64,000 nucleotides of DNA, taken from assembly GCF_010730355.1 (NCBI RefSeq), contig NZ_AP022576.1:4712001-4776000 (forward strand), in the 5' to 3' direction. How positions within the stretch are numbered: position 1 is the first letter of the stretch; every line of letters starts with the position of its first letter. Below the pieces are notes generated by a model. The model was not told where the DNA came from. It did no database searches and was given only the letters and a program-made list of their open reading frames with translations. Below, piece by piece: positions 18,041 through 26,858 of this stretch. Source of the DNA: Mycobacterium florentinum (GTDB lineage: Bacteria > Actinomycetota > Actinomycetes > Mycobacteriales > Mycobacteriaceae). Made by a program: the position numbers and the translations under genes.

Positions 18041-18099
18041 CGAGCAGACGCAAAAGCACCCGCACGCACGGCGTGTCGGGGTGCTTTTGCGTCTGCTCG
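18041..18099. terminator. Bidirectional hairpin terminator between convergent genes
   Basis: A perfect 21-bp inverted repeat: arms at 18041-18061 and 18079-18099, with the core CGAGCAGACGCAAAAGC and its complement. The 17-nt loop contains a further ACGC/GCGT pairing. It fills the gap between the stops of the SDR and the DUF2236 oxygenase. An A4 tract within the stem gives U-rich RNA on the opposite side, but no classical trailing U-run follows. Confidence 0.75.
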
Positions 18100-18109
18100 C
18101 GCAACAAAG

Positions 18110-19429
18110 TCAGTGCGGGACCGGCTCGTAATGTGCTGCGTCGGAAGTGAATTCGGGCTTGCCGTAGGTCGCTAGCCGGAGCTTGAGCAGCCCGATCACA
18201 TACGCGTCGGTGATGTCCCGAAGGACGGGAATGCGACTGGCGTGGCTCACCGCGGTGAAACGTCCGATGATGAACGGCGTGGTCAGCGCTACCCGCAGCA
18301 GGTCCGTCGGGTCGAGTGAAACGCCCATTGCCTCGGCGATGTTGCGATCGCCATTGCAGAAGGTGCGCACGAAAGTGAGTTTGCTGAAACTCTTTTCGAC
18401 CGCCTCGGCGCAACGGTCGAACCAAGAGGTGCCGGGGCGCAGATAGGCCGCCATCGTGCCGCGGACGAGCTCTTGGCAGATCCCGTCGAATCCGTGCCGC
18501 AGCAATGCCGAGCGCGCGTGCATGATGTGGACGATGTCGGCGGGTTCGGACGGCAGGAGTTCTTCCGGCAGGCCGAGCAGAAAACAGCGGTACCGGGCGA
18601 ACTCGATGGCGGCACGTTCTTCGTCGGTGAACTTTGTCCGCCCCTGCTGGCGGACCTTCTGGGCCAACAGGTACTGGCCGATCATCCCGGCCGGCATCTG
18701 GTCGACCTGCGGCACCGGCATGCCGTAGATCGCGACGTCCCACTTGTCGGACTTCTTCAACGCGTTGTAGCGCACCATCGAATGCATCAGCCGGACCATC
18801 GCGGCGGCCTCGAATCCGGGGCCGTGACGGTCCAGCGCGCCGGGCAGGGTGGTGACGGCGAAGAAGCTGGCCGTCTCGTTGACCCGCCGGGCGGCCCGCT
18901 TGCCCGACAGCGCTCCGGTCAGGGCCATCGGCAGCGCGGCATAGGTGTTGGTGAATGTCGCGACGAAGGCGCCGCGCGTGATGAACGGGGCCAGCAGCGC
19001 GGCGGGGATGCGTTCTTGGCGCGCGCCTTCGCGCACCAGGTCGAAGTCGATCCACTCCGGGGCCGCCTCCATCGCGGCGATGAACGAGACCAGCTCGGGC
19101 GGGGCGTCGGGCACCGCCTCGAGTCCGTGCCGGCACGCCGTCTTGAGCATGTCGATCAGGTGCGTGACGCTGTGCGTATTCATCAGTGCCGCATAGGGAT
19201 CGGCGACGACGTCGCCGAGCAGGGTCGCCGTGCTCATCAACTCCACGACGCGATCGTCTTCCAGGATCGGTGCCCGGTCGGCGACCCACGGGGGCAGGGC
19301 GGTGTCGACGTCGGGCTCGGTGGCCAGGCGGTCAGGCCGCATGTCGAAGTCGAAATTTCCGTAGAGGTCGGGCTGCAAATCGCGTTGGCTACGGACTCGC
19401 TGCGCAAGTTCGGGGTAGTACGTGACCAT
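18110..19429 (-). CDS. DUF2236 / MpaB-family oxygenase
   Basis: A 439-aa protein of the oxygenase MpaB family (DUF2236), related to haem-containing latex-clearing protein. Characteristic segments are ALMNTHSVTHLIDMLKT, FVATFTNTYAALPM, RVNETASFFA, MVRLMHSMVRYNAL and YGMPVPQVDQMPA, where conserved histidines could ligate haem. The ATG at 19429 sits five bases after GGAGG; a GTG directly in front would be too close. It is divergent from a TetR gene, and a 39-bp dyad lies between them, so direct regulation by that TetR is likely. The substrate is unknown. Confidence 0.8.
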   Translation of the reverse strand: MVTYYPELAQRVRSQRDLQPDLYGNFDFDMRPDRLATEPDVDTALPPWVADRAPILEDDRVVELMSTATLLGDVVADPYAALMNTHSVTHLIDMLKTACRHGLEAVPDAPPELVSFIAAMEAAPEWIDFDLVREGARQERIPAALLAPFITRGAFVATFTNTYAALPMALTGALSGKRAARRVNETASFFAVTTLPGALDRHGPGFEAAAMVRLMHSMVRYNALKKSDKWDVAIYGMPVPQVDQMPAGMIGQYLLAQKVRQQGRTKFTDEERAAIEFARYRCFLLGLPEELLPSEPADIVHIMHARSALLRHGFDGICQELVRGTMAAYLRPGTSWFDRCAEAVEKSFSKLTFVRTFCNGDRNIAEAMGVSLDPTDLLRVALTTPFIIGRFTAVSHASRIPVLRDITDAYVIGLLKLRLATYGKPEFTSDAAHYEPVPH

Positions 19430-19443
19430 CACAACCTCCGGCT

Positions 19444-19482
19444 AACTAACACTTAGTGAGTAATACTCACAAGGCGTTAGTT
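19444..19482. promoter_or_regulatory. Nested palindromic operator between DUF2236 oxygenase and TetR genes
   Basis: Two dyads share one centre at 19463: the inner GTGAGTAATACTCAC (19456-19470) is perfect around a 3-nt core, and the outer AACTAACAC / GCGTTAGTT (19444-19452, 19474-19482) matches at 8 of 9 positions. The whole lies between divergent starts, the usual position for a TetR autoregulatory operator. Confidence 0.7.
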
Positions 19483-20097
19483 ATGCTGTCAAGCGTGGGT
19501 GTGGTCAATCCGAAGCGGCGCATGACCGCCGAGGGGCGCGGTGAGCAGATCCTCGACGTCACGCACGCGATCGTCGACGCCGAAGGCTTTCATGCGGCGA
19601 CGCCGAATCGCATCGCTGCCGAGGCCGGCATCCACCGGTCGCTGATCTATCAGATGTTCGGCGACCTCGCCGGGCTGTTCGTCGAACTGATCGACCGCGA
19701 GACGGCGCGGGCCGGTGCCCAGTTCGCCGAGGCGATCTCCGGATTGGATGCCGTCCCCGAGGACCAGTCGCTGGTGCTCGCGTTCGACGGAGTGCTGGCC
19801 GCCGTCGACGCCCACCCGGCCACCTGGCGCTTGTTCATGTTCCCGCCGCAGGGCGCGCCGCCCGAGTTGTACGCGCGGCTGGCTCAGTCCGAGGCCGTCG
19901 TGCTCGAGTTCTTCGTCCGCGAACTGCTGCGTACCAACCCGCACGTGCACGACCCGGAATACACCGCCCGGATCCTGCACGCCGCCGGTCGTGAACTGCT
20001 GCGGCTACACCTGTCGGACCCGCAGACCGCGACCGTGGAACGGCTGCGCACCTTTGTGCGCCGGCTCGGGTCCGACGTGATGAGCCCGAGCGTCTAG
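19483..20097 (+). CDS. TetR-family transcriptional regulator
   Basis: A 204-aa regulator. The N-terminal helix-turn-helix is clear: [37 protein letters not shown], about residues 22-60. The rest is an alpha-helical ligand domain. I chose the ATG at 19483 because it begins right after the dyad; GTG codons at 19495 and 19501 are alternatives, and no strong ribosome-binding site favours any of them. It probably represses itself and the divergent DUF2236 oxygenase. Its stop codon overlaps the pgi stop on the other strand (shared CTAG), leaving no space for a terminator. Ligand unknown. Confidence 0.83.
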   Translation: MLSSVGVVNPKRRMTAEGRGEQILDVTHAIVDAEGFHAATPNRIAAEAGIHRSLIYQMFGDLAGLFVELIDRETARAGAQFAEAISGLDAVPEDQSLVLAFDGVLAAVDAHPATWRLFMFPPQGAPPELYARLAQSEAVVLEFFVRELLRTNPHVHDPEYTARILHAAGRELLRLHLSDPQTATVERLRTFVRRLGSDVMSPSV

Positions 20098-21758
20098 CTG
20101 ACCCGTCCTCGTTCGGTCCGGTAGCGGCGGACCAGGGCATCGGTCGAGCTGTCCGACTGCGGCGCCGGCGAGGTGTCGCTGGTGAGCACCGAAAGCAGCG
20201 CCTTGGCCTGAGTCTTGCCCAGCTCGACGCCCCACTGATCGAACGAGTCGATTCCCCACACCACGCCCTCGGTGAACACCTGATGCTCGTAGAGCGCGAT
20301 CAGCTGTCCCACCACCGACGGCGTAAGCCGTTCAGCCAGAATCGAAGTCGACGGCCGGTTGCCCGGCATCACCTTGTGCGGCACCACCTCGGCGGGAGTC
20401 CCCTCGGCGGCGATTTCCTCCGCCGTCTTGCCGAACGCCAGCACCTGAGTCTGCGCGAAGAAGTTGCTCATCAACAGGTCGTGCATGCTGCCGGTGCCGT
20501 CGGCGGTGGGCAGGTCGTCGGTGGGCTGGCTGAAGCCGAGGAAGTCGGCGGGCACGATGCGGGTGCCCTGGTGCAACAGTTGGTAGAAGGCGTGCTGGCC
20601 GTTGGTTCCCGGTTCGCCCCAAAAGATTTCGCCGGTGTCGGTGGTGACCGGCGTGCCATCGGCGCGGGTGGACTTGCCGTTGGATTCCATCGTCAGCTGC
20701 TGCAGGTACGCCGCGAAGCGGGCCAGGTCGTTGGAATAGGGCAGCACCGCGCGCGCCTGCGCGTCGAAGAAGTTGGAGTACCACAACCCGATCAGGCCGA
20801 GCAGCGCCGGCGCGTTGGACTCCAGCGGGGCGGTCTTGAAGTGCTCGTCGACAATGTGGAATCCGGACAGGAAGTCGGCGAAGGCCTCGCGGCCGATCAC
20901 GGCCATCACCGACAGCCCGATCGCCGAGTCGACCGAGTAGCGGCCGCCGACCCAGTCCCAGAAGCCGAACATGTTGTCGGTGTTGATGCCGAACTCGTCG
21001 ACCAGGCGCTTGTTGGTCGAGACCGCCACGAAGTGTTTGGACACCGCGGCGTCGCCGAGCGCGTCGGTGAGCCAGCGGCGCGCGGCGGTGGCGTTGGTCA
21101 GCGTTTCCAGCGTCGAGAACGTCTTCGAGGCGACGATGAAAAGCGTTGTGGCGGGTTCCAAGTCGGCCAGGGTGGCGACCAGGTCGGCCGGGTCGACGTT
21201 GGACACGAAGCGCGCCGAGATCCCGGCGTCGGCGTAGTGGCGCAGCGCCTGGTAGACCATCACCGGCCCCAGGTCCGAACCGCCGATGCCGATGTTGACG
21301 ACCGTCTTGATCCGTTCCCCGGTGGCCCCGGTCCATTCGCCGGTGCGCAATCGATCGGTGAAATCGCCCATCGCATCCAGCACGCTGTGGACGTCCTCGA
21401 CGATGTTTTGGCCGTCCACCACCAGCTCGGCATCCCGGGGCAGCCGCAGCGCGGTGTGCAGCACCGCGCGATCCTCCGAGGTGTTGATGTGCACGCCGGA
21501 GAACATTTGATCGCGGCGCTCTTCGAGATTGGCCGCCCGCGCCAGGTCGATCAGCAAGCTCAAGGTCTCGCGGGTGACGCGGTGCTTGCTGTAGTCGATG
21601 TACAGGTCGCCGACCGTGACCGTCAGCTCGCGACCGCGATCGGGGTCGTCGTCGAAGAACTGGCGCAGGTGGGTTTCGCCGATTTGCTCGTGATGCCTAC
21701 GCAGGGCGTCCCACGCCGGAGTGGCGGTGATGTCGGGGATGGTGAGCACGGAGGTCAT
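20094..21758 (-). CDS. pgi: Glucose-6-phosphate isomerase
   Basis: A 554-aa cytoplasmic enzyme interconverting glucose-6-phosphate and fructose-6-phosphate. Signatures include [11 protein letters not shown], the sugar-phosphate-binding [23 protein letters not shown], and the active-site region [18 protein letters not shown]. The C-terminal [14 protein letters not shown] carries the conserved lysine. Length and sequence fit Mtb Pgi (Rv0946c). Start ATG at 21758. It is convergent with the TetR gene, with stop codons overlapping. Confidence 0.97.
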   Translation of the reverse strand: MTSVLTIPDITATPAWDALRRHHEQIGETHLRQFFDDDPDRGRELTVTVGDLYIDYSKHRVTRETLSLLIDLARAANLEERRDQMFSGVHINTSEDRAVLHTALRLPRDAELVVDGQNIVEDVHSVLDAMGDFTDRLRTGEWTGATGERIKTVVNIGIGGSDLGPVMVYQALRHYADAGISARFVSNVDPADLVATLADLEPATTLFIVASKTFSTLETLTNATAARRWLTDALGDAAVSKHFVAVSTNKRLVDEFGINTDNMFGFWDWVGGRYSVDSAIGLSVMAVIGREAFADFLSGFHIVDEHFKTAPLESNAPALLGLIGLWYSNFFDAQARAVLPYSNDLARFAAYLQQLTMESNGKSTRADGTPVTTDTGEIFWGEPGTNGQHAFYQLLHQGTRIVPADFLGFSQPTDDLPTADGTGSMHDLLMSNFFAQTQVLAFGKTAEEIAAEGTPAEVVPHKVMPGNRPSTSILAERLTPSVVGQLIALYEHQVFTEGVVWGIDSFDQWGVELGKTQAKALLSVLTSDTSPAPQSDSSTDALVRRYRTERGRVS

Positions 21759-21846
21759 GGTTCGACCCTAGTGCCGACTCACGGGCGACAGCCACCGCTG
21801 GCGGGCAGCGCGATCCCCCGCAGTAATACAGAAATTGACGGTAAAG

Positions 21847-21866
21847 AATCCTCGGTATTGAGGATT
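21847..21866 (-). terminator. Short hairpin downstream of the chorismate mutase gene
   Basis: AATCCTC (21847-21853) and GAGGATT (21860-21866) form a perfect 7-bp stem with a 6-nt loop, beginning one base after the chorismate mutase stop codon. On that strand it is followed by CTTT. It is a weak but well-placed intrinsic terminator. Confidence 0.55.
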
Positions 21867-21867
21867 G

Positions 21868-22140
21868 TCAGTGGCCGAGCCGGCCCCTGCCCAAGCGCAG
21901 CAGCAGCATCGCGAGGTCCTTACCCTCCGGACCGAGCTCGCTGTAACGCTGGATGACTTTCATTTCGCGGCTATGAACCAGTCGAGTACCGCCGGAGGCC
22001 ATCCGGGCCCGCCCGATCTCGCGAGAAACTTCGGCACGCCGCTGGACGGCAGCCAGTATCTCGGCATCGAGCCGGTCGATCTCGAGGCGCAACTCTTCAA
22101 TGTTCGCCAACTGTTCAATGTCGATCATCTCGACGCTCAT
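21868..22140 (-). CDS. Chorismate mutase, AroQ delta type (Rv0948c-like)
   Basis: A 90-aa intracellular chorismate mutase converting chorismate to prephenate for Phe/Tyr synthesis. It has LRLEIDRLDAEILAAVQRR, EIGRARMASGGTRLVHSRE and the C-terminal LLRLGRGRLGH. In Mtb this small AroQ enzyme gains activity by binding DAHP synthase (AroG), and the C-terminal tail takes part. Here arginines at the expected positions (R in LRLEID, R in GRAR, R in GTRLVHSRE) are kept. The ATG at 22140 gives a protein of the same core length; upstream in-frame codons look non-coding. Confidence 0.92.
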   Translation of the reverse strand: MSVEMIDIEQLANIEELRLEIDRLDAEILAAVQRRAEVSREIGRARMASGGTRLVHSREMKVIQRYSELGPEGKDLAMLLLRLGRGRLGH

Positions 22141-22489
22141 CCCTACACCCCCGTGTTGTTTTGATGTTGTTCTTTTGGTCTTGTTCGCTATTGGGCTGGA
22201 AAACGTTTCTCGCTCTGGAAAAAGTTCGAGCCCTGAATCCGGGAGGCGGACCACAGGGCTCTAGCAATCACAGCTAGACCATGGGCACCGCTGGCCGGTA
22301 CCCACAGTAAAATCGGCGACGCCACTCGAGGATCGAGAGGCGGCGATGGAGCTGCGTATTGCCCATGTAACGAGTGTGCCACACGCTCGGACCCCCGGGA
22401 GCAAAACGACAAGTTCAGCAACTCGACCTTGCTTGGGTGCCGTGGCCTGGGCGTTTGTCGTCGGAGGGTAGCGGTAAATTTAGGCAGAC
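22141..22489. other. 349-bp intergenic region between chorismate mutase and uvrD1
   Basis: No convincing gene on either strand. It serves as the divergent promoter region for the chorismate mutase and uvrD1. A GGTAAATTTAGG stretch about 15 bases before the uvrD1 ATG resembles a -10 element. I looked for the mycobacterial LexA box and did not find a full match. Confidence 0.4.
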
Positions 22490-24826
22490 ATGACTGCGCA
22501 CGCAACTGATGACAAACTCGCGGCCGAGGTAGATCAGCTGCTCGACGGCCTCAATCCGCACCAGCGTCAAGCGGTGGTACACGAGGGCTCGCCCCTCCTG
22601 ATCGTGGCCGGCGCGGGCTCCGGGAAGACCGCGGTGCTGACGCGACGCGTGGCGTATCTCATAGCCGCGCGCGGCGTTGGGGTCGGGCAGATACTGGCCA
22701 TCACCTTCACCAACAAAGCCGCCGCTGAGATGCGTGAACGGGTGGTGAGGCTGGTCGGCAACCGCGCCCGTGCGATGTGGGTGTCCACCTTCCACTCGAC
22801 CTGCGTGCGCATCCTGCGCAATCAGGCCTCCTTGATAAAAGGCCTCAATTCCAACTTCTCTATCTACGACGCCGACGACTCGCGCCGCTTGCTGCAGATG
22901 ATCGGGCGCGACATGGGCCTGGACATCAAGCGGTACTCGCCGCGGCTGCTGTCCGTCGCGATCTCGAACCTGAAGAACGAGCTGATCGATCCGGATCAGG
23001 CTGTGTCCAACCTCACGGACGAATCCGATGACTTGGCTCACACCGTGGCCTCTGTATATGGCGAATACCAACGGCGGCTGCGGGCGGCCAACGCGCTGGA
23101 CTTCGACGACCTGATCGGCGAGACGGTCGCGGTGCTGCAGACCTTCCCGCAGATCGCCCAGTACTACCGGCGCCGGTTCCGCCACGTCCTGGTCGACGAA
23201 TACCAGGACACCAACCACGCTCAGTACGTACTGGTGCGGGAATTGGTAGGACGCGACGACGGAAATTCGTCCGACGATGACGTACCGCCCGCGGAGTTAT
23301 GTGTAGTCGGCGATGCCGATCAGTCGATCTACGCGTTCCGGGGCGCCACCATTCGCAATATCGAGGAGTTTGAACGCGACTACCCCGATGCGGCCACCAT
23401 TCTGCTGGAGCAGAATTACCGTTCGACGCAGAACATTCTTTCGGCGGCCAATTCGGTGATCGCGCGCAACTCTGGACGCCGGGAGAAGCGGCTGTGGACC
23501 GACGCAGGTGACGGAGAGTTGATCGTCGGCTATGTCGCCGACAATGAGCACGACGAGGCCCGGTTCGTCGCCCAAGAAATTGACGCGCTCGCCGAGCAGG
23601 ACGAAATTACCTATAACGATGTAGCCGTCTTCTATCGCACCAACAATTCGTCGCGGTCGTTGGAAGAGGTGTTCATCCGCGCCGGCATCCCCTACAAGGT
23701 CGTCGGGGGAGTGCGATTCTACGAGCGCAAGGAAATCCGCGACATCGTCGCCTATTTGCGGGTGCTGGACAACCCCGGCGACGCGGTCAGCATGCGGCGC
23801 ATCCTCAACACGCCGCGCCGGGGCATCGGAGACCGCGCCGAGGCATGTGTGGCCGTGTACGCCGAGAACACCGGCGCCAGCTTCGCCGACGCGTTGGTCG
23901 CCGCCGCCGAAGGCAAAGTTCCGATGCTCAATTCCCGTGCGGAGAAGGCAATTTCGGGATTCGTCGAGCTGCTCGACGAGTTGCGGGGCCACCTCGACGA
24001 CGACCTCGGCGAGCTGGTCGAGGCGGTGCTCGAACACACCGGATATCGTCGGGAGCTGGAGTCCTCGACGGACCCCCAGGAGCTGGCCCGGTTGGACAAC
24101 CTCAACGAACTCGTCAGCGTCGCACACGAATTCAGCATCGATGCGGCCAACGCCGCCGCGCTCGACGAATCCGCGGAGGCCCCCGAGGACGAAGACGTGC
24201 CCGAAACCGGTGCGCTAGCTTCGTTTTTGGAGCGGGTATCCCTGGTCGCCGATACCGACGAGATTCCCGAGCACGCGGCCGGCGTGGTGACGCTGATGAC
24301 GTTGCACACGGCCAAGGGCCTGGAGTTCCCGGTGGTGTTCGTCACCGGCTGGGAGGACGGGATGTTCCCGCACATGCGGGCGCTCGATGATCCGCGCGAA
24401 CTCTCCGAGGAACGCCGGCTGGCCTACGTGGGCATCACCCGCGCCCGGCAACGTCTGTATCTGAGCCGGGCTATCGTCCGGTCCTCCTGGGGGCAGCCGA
24501 TGCTCAACCCGGAATCGCGTTTCCTGCAAGAGATTCCGCAAGAGCTGATGGACTGGCGGCGCACTGCGCCGGCCCCGTCATATAGCGCGCCGGTCAGCGG
24601 TGCCGGACGGTTCGGGACGCCGCGTGCCGCGCCGGCGCGCTCCGGGGCAACCAAACGTCCGCTACTGGTGCTGGAGCCCGGCGATCGGGTTACTCACGAC
24701 AAGTACGGGCTGGGCCGCGTCGAGGAAGTCTCCGGCGTCGGCGAATCGGCGATGTCGCTGATCGACTTCGGCAGCTCCGGGCGGGTCAAGCTGATGCACA
24801 ACCACGCTCCGGTCAGCAAGCTCTAA
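22490..24826 (+). CDS. uvrD1: ATP-dependent DNA helicase UvrD1
   Basis: A 778-aa superfamily 1A 3'-5' helicase of nucleotide excision repair; the mycobacterial enzyme also binds Ku. Motifs: Q-motif LNPHQRQAVV, Walker A AGAGSGKT (residues 40-47), Ia ITFTNKAAAEM, II VDEYQDTN, III GDADQSIYAFRGA, IV LEQNYRS, V MTLHTAKGLEFPVVF and VI YVGITRARQRLY. A C-terminal Tudor-like module follows a Pro/Ala linker (PGDRVTHDKYGLGRV), the RNA-polymerase-interacting region in UvrD/PcrA. The start ATG at 22490 gives a length close to the Mtb protein (771 aa). Confidence 0.96.
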   Translation: MTAHATDDKLAAEVDQLLDGLNPHQRQAVVHEGSPLLIVAGAGSGKTAVLTRRVAYLIAARGVGVGQILAITFTNKAAAEMRERVVRLVGNRARAMWVSTFHSTCVRILRNQASLIKGLNSNFSIYDADDSRRLLQMIGRDMGLDIKRYSPRLLSVAISNLKNELIDPDQAVSNLTDESDDLAHTVASVYGEYQRRLRAANALDFDDLIGETVAVLQTFPQIAQYYRRRFRHVLVDEYQDTNHAQYVLVRELVGRDDGNSSDDDVPPAELCVVGDADQSIYAFRGATIRNIEEFERDYPDAATILLEQNYRSTQNILSAANSVIARNSGRREKRLWTDAGDGELIVGYVADNEHDEARFVAQEIDALAEQDEITYNDVAVFYRTNNSSRSLEEVFIRAGIPYKVVGGVRFYERKEIRDIVAYLRVLDNPGDAVSMRRILNTPRRGIGDRAEACVAVYAENTGASFADALVAAAEGKVPMLNSRAEKAISGFVELLDELRGHLDDDLGELVEAVLEHTGYRRELESSTDPQELARLDNLNELVSVAHEFSIDAANAAALDESAEAPEDEDVPETGALASFLERVSLVADTDEIPEHAAGVVTLMTLHTAKGLEFPVVFVTGWEDGMFPHMRALDDPRELSEERRLAYVGITRARQRLYLSRAIVRSSWGQPMLNPESRFLQEIPQELMDWRRTAPAPSYSAPVSGAGRFGTPRAAPARSGATKRPLLVLEPGDRVTHDKYGLGRVEEVSGVGESAMSLIDFGSSGRVKLMHNHAPVSKL

Positions 24827-24857
24827 GCCGCGTACGTCGAGTGTGCGTTCGCGGCTT
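24825..24857. terminator. Inverted repeat overlapping the uvrD1 stop codon
   Basis: AAGCCGCG (24825-24832) and CGCGGCTT (24850-24857) form a perfect 8-bp stem that begins inside the uvrD1 TAA codon. The remaining 90 bp before the convergent membrane-protein gene hold no gene. Confidence 0.45.
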
Positions 24858-24947
24858 TGAGTGTGCTTCCTGGGCGCACCCGGCCGGCGTGTCTTCGCCC
24901 TTAGCGCACACCGAAATCAGCGGGAGCACGTTCGGCGAAAAAGGGCC

Positions 24948-25511
24948 CTAAGACTCCTGCAGCCAGCGTTTGGTCCGCGGGTGCATCGCCAGCACCGCGC
25001 TGGCGATCGGCAGCAGCGGAAAGGCGTGCACGATCCACGCGACGCGGGCGCCGGCGATGAAAACGCCGCCGTAGGTCAGCACCGCGACCACCGCGCCCGT
25101 CGTGATCAGGTAGCGGCCCAGGGCGCGACGCTGCAGCAGCATGATCACACCCGCGATGGTGGTGGTCGCGAAGGCCAGGGCGAGAAAAGCGATCGCGATG
25201 CAGAACAGGCGATCGGTTCGCCACCAGCCGGCGATCAAATCGGTGGCCACCACCGACGTGGCCCAGCCGCTGACGATGCTGACCGCGGCGGCCGCGATCA
25301 CCGTCCGGGCAGTGGGGTCATCGACCGGGCGGTCCGGCAGGCTGCGCGCTGCCGCGCGAGTGGCTCCCTGGCCGGGTGGGGCCTGCCGGGGCAGGTGCGT
25401 CGTCGGGGTTTCCGGGATCGTGGGCATCGGCCCGCTCGGGGCACGCCGAATGATCCGTGTTCGAGATTCGGGGGGCGGCTCGGTTGGTTCGGGGTCGTTC
25501 GGCGCGGTCAC
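24948..25511 (-). CDS. Four-helix membrane protein of unknown function
   Basis: A 187-aa protein: a Pro/Glu/Arg-rich cytoplasmic N-terminus of about 70 residues (RTRIIRRAPSGPMPTIPETP), then four predicted membrane helices (around VIAAAAVSIVSGWATSVVA, LFCIAIAFLALAFATTTIAG, YLITTGAVVAVLTYGGVFI and VHAFPLLPIASAVLA), ending LAMHPRTKRWLQES. The GTG at 25511 starts one base after the stop of the M23 peptidase gene, so it is co-translated with it. I do not recognise the family. The context suggests a role in the cell envelope; this is inference. Confidence 0.7.
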   Translation of the reverse strand: MTAPNDPEPTEPPPESRTRIIRRAPSGPMPTIPETPTTHLPRQAPPGQGATRAAARSLPDRPVDDPTARTVIAAAAVSIVSGWATSVVATDLIAGWWRTDRLFCIAIAFLALAFATTTIAGVIMLLQRRALGRYLITTGAVVAVLTYGGVFIAGARVAWIVHAFPLLPIASAVLAMHPRTKRWLQES

Positions 25512-25512
25512 C

Positions 25513-26595
25513 TCAACCAGCGTAATTGCCGACGAAAATTCCTCGCTTGGCCAGCCACGGGACCGGGTCGATTCGTTCGCTGCCGCCTTGCAGCACCTCG
25601 AAGTGCAGATGCGGGCCGGTGGAATTGCCCCGGTTGCCCATCGTGGCGATCTGGTCACCGGCCATCACGCGCTGGCCGACACTGACCAGCGTGGTGTTGA
25701 TGTGGCCGTACAGCGTGACGGTGCCGTCGGCGTGCAGCAGCTTGACCCACATTCCGTAGCCGGCGGTCGGGCCGGCGTCGATCACGAGGCCGTCGGACAC
25801 CGCCACGATCGGCGTTCCGATCGAGTTGGCGAGGTCGATGCCGGCATGCAGCACGCCCCAGCGATACCCGAAGTTCGACGTGAAGATCCCGTGGGTGGGC
25901 ACCACGTACAGCGGCTGCTGCAGTCGCGCTTCGCGCTGGGCGCGGTCGTTGGCGAAGGCCACGCCCTTGGCGAGTTCTTGGTTGTGCAAGGCGTTGGCCG
26001 CGGGCTGGACCGCGATCACCTGGGCGCCGCGGGTGGCGTTGCCGCTTGACCCGCCGGTCAGTGCCGACGCGTTGGCGGTCAGCACGGTTTCGGCCTGGGT
26101 GGTTTCGGCTTGGCTGGTCGCGGTGTGCGCTGCCGCGGCGGCCGCGCCGGCGGCCATCGACGCGATCAGCACCCGACCCTTGGCCGCGCTGGTCGGTTGC
26201 TTGCGGTGCTGCCCGCCGCGGCGGGCCACACCGGCCATGTCGACGTCGTCCGAGCCGGGGTCGACGCCAAGCTTGAGGGCGAGCTGAGCCAGCGCTTCGT
26301 TGGGGGCCACGGGGGTGGGGGCCGCCAGCTGCAGCGGGGTCAGATCGTCGATCTCATCCAGATCGTCGAGCTCGGGCGCGAGCAGTACCTGTGCTTCGTA
26401 GTCGAACGTGGAGTCGTTACTGAGGTCCAGATCGTCGAGCTCACCGGAGTCCGCGAAGTCCAGGTCGTCGAAGTCGAAGCCGTCCAACGGCAGGATTTCG
26501 GTGACTTCGTTGTGGTGAGGTTGCGCCCACTGGTCGCGATGATGGCGGCCGGCTCCTGACAACGCAGGAGTACGCGCGAGACGGTGCTGGGACAA
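25513..26595 (-). CDS. M23-family peptidase, membrane anchored (Rv0950c-like)
   Basis: A 360-aa protein. The N-terminal 100 residues are acidic with repeated Asp-Asp-Leu units ([20 protein letters not shown]). A short hydrophobic segment follows ([16 protein letters not shown], about 143-158), then a helical linker and a C-terminal LytM/M23 domain. Metal ligands are present: HAGIDLAN (H and D) and HLHFEV. The domain is expected to cut peptidoglycan peptides or to act as an amidase activator. The start codon is TTG at 26595 with GAGGA eight bases upstream, so the start is somewhat uncertain. The adjacent membrane protein is downstream in the same operon. Confidence 0.85.
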   Translation of the reverse strand: MSQHRLARTPALSGAGRHHRDQWAQPHHNEVTEILPLDGFDFDDLDFADSGELDDLDLSNDSTFDYEAQVLLAPELDDLDEIDDLTPLQLAAPTPVAPNEALAQLALKLGVDPGSDDVDMAGVARRGGQHRKQPTSAAKGRVLIASMAAGAAAAAAHTATSQAETTQAETVLTANASALTGGSSGNATRGAQVIAVQPAANALHNQELAKGVAFANDRAQREARLQQPLYVVPTHGIFTSNFGYRWGVLHAGIDLANSIGTPIVAVSDGLVIDAGPTAGYGMWVKLLHADGTVTLYGHINTTLVSVGQRVMAGDQIATMGNRGNSTGPHLHFEVLQGGSERIDPVPWLAKRGIFVGNYAG

Positions 26596-26685
26596 GCTGA
26601 ATGTCCTCGTATCGTGACCATAACGTTATCTGGACTTTAGGACGTTATCCGTTTACGGATCCGACTGGCAACCTCGGGGCCGGAT

Positions 26686-26701
26686 TGTGAACTGGATCAC
26701 G
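26686..26701. promoter_or_regulatory. CRP-like site 1 upstream of sucC
   Basis: TGTGAACTGGATCACG has the TGTGA-N6-TCAC(A) layout of CRP/FNR-family cAMP receptor sites, with one deviation (final G). It lies 158 bp before the sucC ATG and 91 bp before the M23 peptidase start. Confidence 0.55.
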
Positions 26702-26721
26702 TTTGGCGTCTGCTGGCGTGT

Positions 26722-26737
26722 CGTGACCTGTGCCACA
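26722..26737. promoter_or_regulatory. CRP-like site 2 upstream of sucC
   Basis: CGTGACCTGTGCCACA fits CGTGA-N6-TCACA with one mismatch (C for T). Its centre is 36 bp from that of the first site, between the divergent M23 peptidase and sucC genes. Confidence 0.45.
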
Positions 26738-26858
26738 TGGGTGGATGCGGCGGTAGCGGCCATTTGGAGTGTGGATACAGTTCCACCGTGCGAGTTGCCG
26801 ATTCCGGCACCGCCGAGCTGTAGGCCTTGCAAATAACTCGAGCGAAGACAGTGAGTTC

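Noticed and set aside
20283..21956. Long open frame (557 codons) on the + strand opposite pgi
   Set aside because: His/Gln/Val/Gly-rich antisense frame with no domain; pgi on the other strand is a clear full-length enzyme. High-GC shadow.
22141..22489. LexA/SOS box upstream of uvrD1
   Set aside because: Partial GTTCGA-like pieces occur, but no full palindrome matching the mycobacterial consensus.
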